Assembly (NCBI GenBank): GCA_022376925.1
Contig: JAIOJX010000028.1
Span: forward strand, 71,575,001-71,639,000
Direction of reading: 5' to 3'
DNA: 64,000 nt
DNA from: Tragulus kanchil
Taxonomy: Eukaryota > Chordata > Mammalia > Artiodactyla > Tragulidae
Position numbers and translations under genes: made by a program. The notes under the pieces were generated by a model that ran no database searches, had not been told where the DNA came from, and was given only the letters and a program-made list of their open reading frames with translations. Positions 59,346-64,000 of the stretch are shown piece by piece; position 1 is the stretch's first letter; each line of letters opens with the position of its first letter.

Positions 59346-59619
59346 AGATCGATGAAAATAAATGTAAATAAGAAGAGGCATGATGGGTAAAAAGAAAAAA
59401 AAAAAGAAGCTATATAAATTCTGGATCAATTTTACTGTTAAGAAATTTTATTGTTAAGAAATTCCCATTGGTTCGTATATTAAACAGGAAGATAATAAAT
59501 ATTTTACTTTATATCATATGTGATTTCTTAGGTATCATAAAAAAAGAAAAATACTGTCATCTTGTTATTACTCTTAACTTTGGCTTCTTACAGAGATTCC
59601 TTTCCCTAGAGCTACTTTG

Positions 59620-59822
59620 TGGCATAGAGTAGCCACTTGCCTGTTGGGGCTATTTAAAATTTAAAGTCAATTAATTAAAATGAACTAAAACTAAAAATTC
59701 AGTTCCTCAATCTTACTAGCCACATTTCAAGTGCTCAATGGCCACATGTGACCACTTGGTGCCATGATAGACAGAGTATTTCTGTCATCATGGAAAGTTC
59801 CATTGGCAAGAGCTGGCCCTGA
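59620..59822 (-). mobile_element. MER5A-type hAT-Charlie DNA transposon remnant
   Basis: Near-palindromic element containing TAGCCACATTTCAAGTGCTC, AATGGCCACATGTGACCACT and GGAAAGTTCCATTGGCAAG, with GTAGCCACTTGCC at the other end. This matches the MER5A non-autonomous family. Confidence 0.75.
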
Positions 59823-60465
59823 GGATACTCAGACTGAATGTCCTGTTGCTCTGTGGTCTTAACGCTGGACACTGATAGATTAAATATCCTTAGAAATCCT
59901 GAGAGGACTTCAGAATCACATCAGTGTCAGTCTAGGGGAAAGCCAGAAAGTGAAGAATGAAATGGCAAATAAAGAAGGAAGGAAGGTACCTACAAAAAGA
60001 ATGCACACTGGCATTATTATAAAAGGATAAAAGATGATTCAGAAATTCAGTGCTTCAGAAGTACAGTTTTACTTAAAACATTTGTCACATGTGGTTTGTA
60101 CTAAATGCAACCATCTTAGGCTAAGTTTCTGATGTCCTAATTGGGTTTTGAGACATTCCAGCTAAATCACACAGAAACTTTCCAGACATCATGATGGAAT
60201 TTAGCCCCCGTCTGTATACCACAAGTTTTTTTTTAAAAAAATCATATTTTTCCTCTCAGGAGGGGTCAGCAGATGCTATGAAGGTACTTCCAATTCTTGT
60301 TTACAACGTTTGTCTTTATGTTTGTCTGGACCACATGCACTCACAAGTAGTTTTCATTCTTAACAATGTTTTGCTTCCACTTCCTACATAAAAGGAATTA
60401 TAACTTAACATATGCATTATCTGTCCCCAGAAGTAAGAGAATAACCTGTGTATGCTTGTATTCAG
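59823..60465. other. Intron immediately upstream of the EPHA6 194-bp exon
   Basis: No named repeat recognised. The splice acceptor at its end is TTCAG after a T-rich stretch. Confidence 0.45.
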
Positions 60466-60659
60466 GTCATCCTGTCCATTGAAGAAGGTTACAGGCTTCC
60501 AGCTCCCATGGGCTGTCCGGCATCTCTACACCAGCTGATGCTGCACTGCTGGCAGAAGGAGAGACACCACAGACCAAAATTTACTGACATTGTCAGCTTC
60601 CTTGACAAACTGATCCGCAATCCCAGTGCCCTTCACACCCTGGTAGAGGACATCCTTGT
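60466..60659 (+). CDS. EPHA6: EPHA6 kinase C-terminal exon (194 bp), first copy
   Basis: This is the next EPHA6 exon, encoding 64 codons plus two bases. It starts [17 protein letters not shown] and ends VEDIL with the first two bases of a Val codon. It holds the end of the kinase domain: subdomain X and subdomain XI, with Cys-Trp at residues 28-29 and the conserved Arg-Pro at 36-37 (ERHHRPKF). The acceptor is TTCAG and the donor is GTAAGA. The phase joins correctly to the exon ending SNQD, giving [12 protein letters not shown] as in Eph receptors. [19 protein letters not shown] and the VEDIL linker are EPHA6-like. In other EPHA members this region reads more like DCPxxLHQLMLDCW (from memory). 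The following linker and SAM-domain exons are not in the window. Confidence 0.93.
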
Positions 60660-61592
60660 GTAAGACGCATAATGTTGATTTTTCCCCTTGACAATCATGA
60701 TTTCTTTCAGGCTGCAGACAAGACTAACAGGTAAAGAGGAGAAAGTTTGCCTTGATAACTGTCTTGGTTGTCAACCTTTTAGAATATTTTGTCTGAGCCG
60801 TATTTTATGTATCCGCTGAAAAACCAATTTATTAACATTTTTTTTTAAATGCTTTTTTTCCCCATAAGAAAGCAGATCCTCTTTCCATTTCTCCATATCC
60901 AGTCTTTCTGAATCACTTTTTAAATATTTCTTTTCCTGTGTGGGTCTGTATTATCTATAATTCCTTTTTTTTATTTACGTATCTTTCCTTACTTTTATAA
61001 GTAGAACGTGTGTGTGTAGCCCCTTTAATTTTCTTGTCCATTTGATATTTTGTCCCTCTATTTGAAATAGCAAGCAAGACAGGGGCAATTTGTGAATCAG
61101 CCAGGAGCAAGGATGTTTCCTGTGGATATGATCACACCCAGCTGCTGTAACTTCCCATTGTTAAAACCAGAAAAAGACAGGTGACAAGACAAAAAAATGA
61201 AGATGCTCATCCACCATTTTATAAAAGTCAGTAGCATTGAGATCTTCTCAATTCTCTCTGAGAAGCAATTATAAGAGGGCAGGTAGAGAGAAAAAAACAA
61301 CAACAACAACTAGCATCTATGTCTGAACATACTGCACTTTAAATACAATCAAGTTGAAAATGCGTTTCTTTATTTAGACCAAATTTGACTTAAACATACC
61401 CAAAGCATGTTCAAAGCCTAGTTTCCTGACTCAGGGGATGGTTGCAGGAAATGCAGATGTTCAGCTTTAGGTCAGAAGTTCAAGTCAATGCGAGTTTTAG
61501 TGACAGTAAGGCCAAAGGCTCTTCAAGGACTCCTCGAAACAAGCCTCAGTTCATAGCAGAGCACAGAAGAGTTTCAAGCCTCAATAAGCCAA
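60660..61592. other. EPHA6 intron downstream of the 194-bp exon (also 61786-62702)
   Basis: It carries a (TG)n microsatellite and an (AAC)n-like run near 61295-61310. Duplicated by D20. Confidence 0.45.
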
Positions 61593-61785
61593 TCATCCTG
61601 TCCATTGAAGAAGGTTACAGGCTTCCAGCTCCCATGGGCTGTCCGGCATCTCTACACCAGCTGATGCTGCACTGCTGGCAGAAGGAGAGACACCACAGAC
61701 CAAAATTTACTGACATTGTCAGCTTCCTTGACAAACTGATCCGCAATCCCAGTGCCCTTCACACCCTGGTAGAGGACATCCTTGT
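61593..61785 (+). pseudogene. EPHA6: EPHA6 194-bp exon, duplicate copy without splice acceptor
   Basis: The exon body is repeated 1126 bases downstream of the first copy, and its GTAAGA donor is intact. The homology begins at the second base of the exon: the TTCAG-G acceptor of the first copy is replaced by GCCAA. With no AG at the boundary and no polypyrimidine tract, this copy could not be spliced normally. The sequence just before it (61574-61592) matches neither the intron upstream of copy one nor the sequence after copy two. It looks like a junction-edge duplicate and not a functional exon. Confidence 0.8.
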
Positions 61786-62702
61786 GTAAGACGCATAATG
61801 TTGATTTTTCCCCTTGACAATCATGATTTCTTTCAGGCTGCAGACAAGACTAACAGGTAAAGAGGAGAAAGTTTGCCTTGATAACTGTCTTGGTTGTCAA
61901 CCTTTTAGAATATTTTGTCTGAGCCGTATTTTATGTATCCGCTGAAAAACCAATTTATTAACATTTTTTTTAAATGCTTTTTTTCCCCATAAGAAAGCAG
62001 ATCCTCTTTCCATTTCTCCATATCCAGTCTTTCTGAATCACTTTTTAAATATTTCTTTTCCTGTGTGGGTCTGTATTATCTATAATTCCTTTTTTTTATT
62101 TACGTATCTTTCCTTACTTTTATAAGTAGAACGTGTGTGTGTGTGTAGCCCCTTTAATTTTCTTGTCCATTTGATATTTTGTCCCTCTATTTGAAATAGC
62201 AAGCAAGACAGGGGCAATTTGTGAATCAGCCAGGAGCAAGGATGTTTCCTGTGGATATGATCACACCCAGCTGCTGTAACTTCCCATTGTTAAAACCAGA
62301 AAAAGACAGGTGACAAGACAAAAAAATGAAGATGCTCATCCACCATTTTATAAAAGTCAGTAGCATTGAGATCTTCTCAATTCTCTCTGAGAAGCAATTA
62401 TAAGAGGGCAGGTAGAGAGCAAAAAGCAACAACAACAACTAGCATCTATGTCTGAACATACTGCACTTTAAATACAATCAAGTTGAAAATGCGTTTCTTT
62501 ATTTAGACCAAATTTGACTTAAACATACCCAAAGCATGTTCAAAGCCTAGTTTCCTGACTCAGGGGATGGTTGCAGGAAATGCAGATGTTCAGCTTTAGG
62601 TCAGAAGTTCAAGTCAATGCGAGTTTTAGTGACAGTAAGGCCAAAGGCTCTTCAAGGACTCCTCGAAACAAGCCTCAGTTCATAGCAGAGCACAGAAGAG
62701 TT

Positions 62703-64000
62703 CACCTCTAAATCACTAATTGGCAGCCTCAGTAAAGTGAAGCCAAGCATGAAATAGCTAGAGATTAAACTATTACTCTAGCCCGCCTTCCCTAAAGCAG
62801 TCCAGCACAGGAAGCTGTCGAGGTGACGGGGCTGGGAGAGGAGGGGGAGGGGGCGGCGGCGGGGATGGAGGGGCCACTTTGAGTTTTATCATAAAAACAG
62901 TGGGCAGCCCTTGAAGGATTCTAAGCAAGAGAATGGCCTGATCACATTTGCATTTCTGAAACATCACTCCAGGGCTGATTTAAACTGAAAGTGTAAAACA
63001 AGGAAGGAGACTGGAAACGGAGACAGCTATTGGTTTGCAAAAGCTAGGAAAGGTCAGGGCAAACAAACAGGAAAAACTCCACCCTCTGGAACAGAGAGCA
63101 TTAAGAAAGGAATTGGACAAATGCACCCAAAGGAAACAGAGAAAGAAAAACCAGACAGGTAATGAGGAAAGCAGAAAAAGGAGCTGGTATCGTAGGAGCC
63201 AGGAAACAGTTCCAAGGAGTTTGACATCCAAACTCTCCACAAAGCTCCAGTGAGATAAAAATGAAGTGTATCCATTGGGTTTAGCAACTATGCCCTTAGG
63301 TATCCCTGAGCATCCTTTGCAAGTTCATTTTCAGTAACATTGTGTAAGGCAGGCATAATGGGGGAGGAGTGAATGTGAGGTCAGAGAGAAGAGCAATACA
63401 AAGTACCAGTCTAGTTCTGGTTTCTCAAAAAATCTGACTCTGAAGAGAAAAAAGAAGTAGTTGGAGAAAGTGTGGCTTTTGTTGACTTTTGTTTTTGTAT
63501 GTTTTATTGAAGAGATGAGCATGCTTTAGTACTGGGGAGAAGGAGCTACTAGGAAATGGGGTGAGTCTGGAGTGATTTAATCTGGGCCTCTTGTGGTACA
63601 GGGTGAACGGACTCCACAGCCAGTGCCCGCCAGCGGAGCTCTCTGACTGCTCTATGACTGTAGAAGCAGGCAGGTAAGAGCCTTTTTTTTTTTTTTTGGA
63701 GAAAGAAGATTAAGAAAAAATTTTTCTTCCCTACTTTTTCAAGATAATAAATGTTCATCATATTTGGAAAGTAGTGTTAAAGAATCTAAGATAAGAAGAT
63801 ACCAAAAAGTACAAATGATCCAGAGGTAAAGTCTCTTGAGGGCTGGTGCTTATGTGCCTGAGGACCAGGTGTTGTGGTTTAACAGGGTGTGCAGTAATCC
63901 AGAGAAAGGCAGGCTCTGGGATGGCACGTCACACACGGGCCAGGAGCTGGGCTTTGTATAAGGTTGGCCGTTGGAGTGATTTCTAAAGTCTAATCTCTGG
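62703..64000. other. Unannotated intronic sequence
   Basis: It includes a purine/G-rich patch at 62835-62875 and a possible old L2-like piece near 62910-62980 (CCTTGAAGGATTCTAAGCAA). No exon of EPHA6 was found here, so the next one lies beyond the window. Confidence 0.4.

Larger units (their letters stand above)
60467..62702. repeat. Tandem duplication D20 (offset 1126-1129), carries EPHA6 exon
   Basis: Copies are 60467-61573 and 61593-62702. They differ in a TG microsatellite (shorter near 61010, longer near 62134) and in an A-run/G difference near 61293 versus 62420. The left boundary lies one base inside the EPHA6 exon. Confidence 0.97.

Noticed and set aside
1..62702. A true tandem-repeat array, segmental duplication cluster or programmed amplification
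   Set aside because: Each pair has different content, the same size and error-rich seams. A biological array would repeat one unit.
62773..62967. Proline-rich 64-residue reverse frame
   Set aside because: It results from the G-rich simple patch at 62835-62875; low complexity with no other support.
1..64000. CRISPR array, operon or bacterial system
   Set aside because: No short regularly spaced repeats with unique spacers, no ribosome binding sites, and the sequence is clearly intronic mammalian DNA.

Overview
This window is nuclear DNA from a ruminant (cetartiodactyl mammal). The evidence is the repeat content: Bov-tA/Bov-A2 SINEs, BovB (RTE) LINE pieces, ruminant-type L1 3' ends, CHR-class tRNA-derived SINEs, and older MIR, L2 and MER5A remnants. 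There is no bacterial-style gene organisation. I cannot name the species from the sequence.

The only protein-coding content I can support is two consecutive exons of an Eph receptor tyrosine kinase, best matched to EPHA6, on the + strand. A 150-base exon at 28937-29086 carries the APE motif and the SDAW helix of the kinase C-lobe. A 194-base exon at 60466-60659 carries the last part of the kinase domain. The first exons and the final SAM-domain exons lie outside the window. The rest is intron: about 29 kb upstream of the first exon, about 30 kb between the two exons, and over 2 kb downstream.

The dominant structure is not a gene. At least twenty direct duplications of almost constant unit size (offsets of about 1.09-1.17 kb) are spread along the whole window. 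Together they add about 22.6 kb, so the non-redundant locus would be near 41 kb. The copies are almost identical, differing by scattered single-base changes, homopolymer or microsatellite length, and a garbled stretch at many junctions. Most copies abut or are separated by a few tens of bases. Both EPHA6 exons are caught in them. The simplest reading is an assembly artefact: neighbouring contigs or gap-fill reads with about 1.1 kb overlaps were joined without merging. A biological origin would need twenty independent tandem duplications of the same size.

Layout. 1-1856: Bov-tA in a duplicated segment. 1857-5110: plain intron. 5112-8130: L2 fragment and a rearranged BovB. 8145-10413: L1 3' fragment and a possible CTCF site, duplicated. 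10782-15015: L1 ORF2 tail and 3' end on the minus strand, two chained duplications. 15538-18995: SINEs and a plus-strand L1 3' end. 19344-26815: SINE-rich. 26937-27554: solo LTR. 28063-32466: CTCF-like site, EPHA6 exon and two chained duplications. 32735-37196: SINEs, two chained duplications. 38222-43665: minus-strand BovB riddled with younger SINEs. 43666-58471: intron with MIR, L2 and Bov-tA and six duplications. 59129-59822: SINE and MER5A. 60466-62702: last EPHA6 exon in the window and its copy. 62703-64000: intron.
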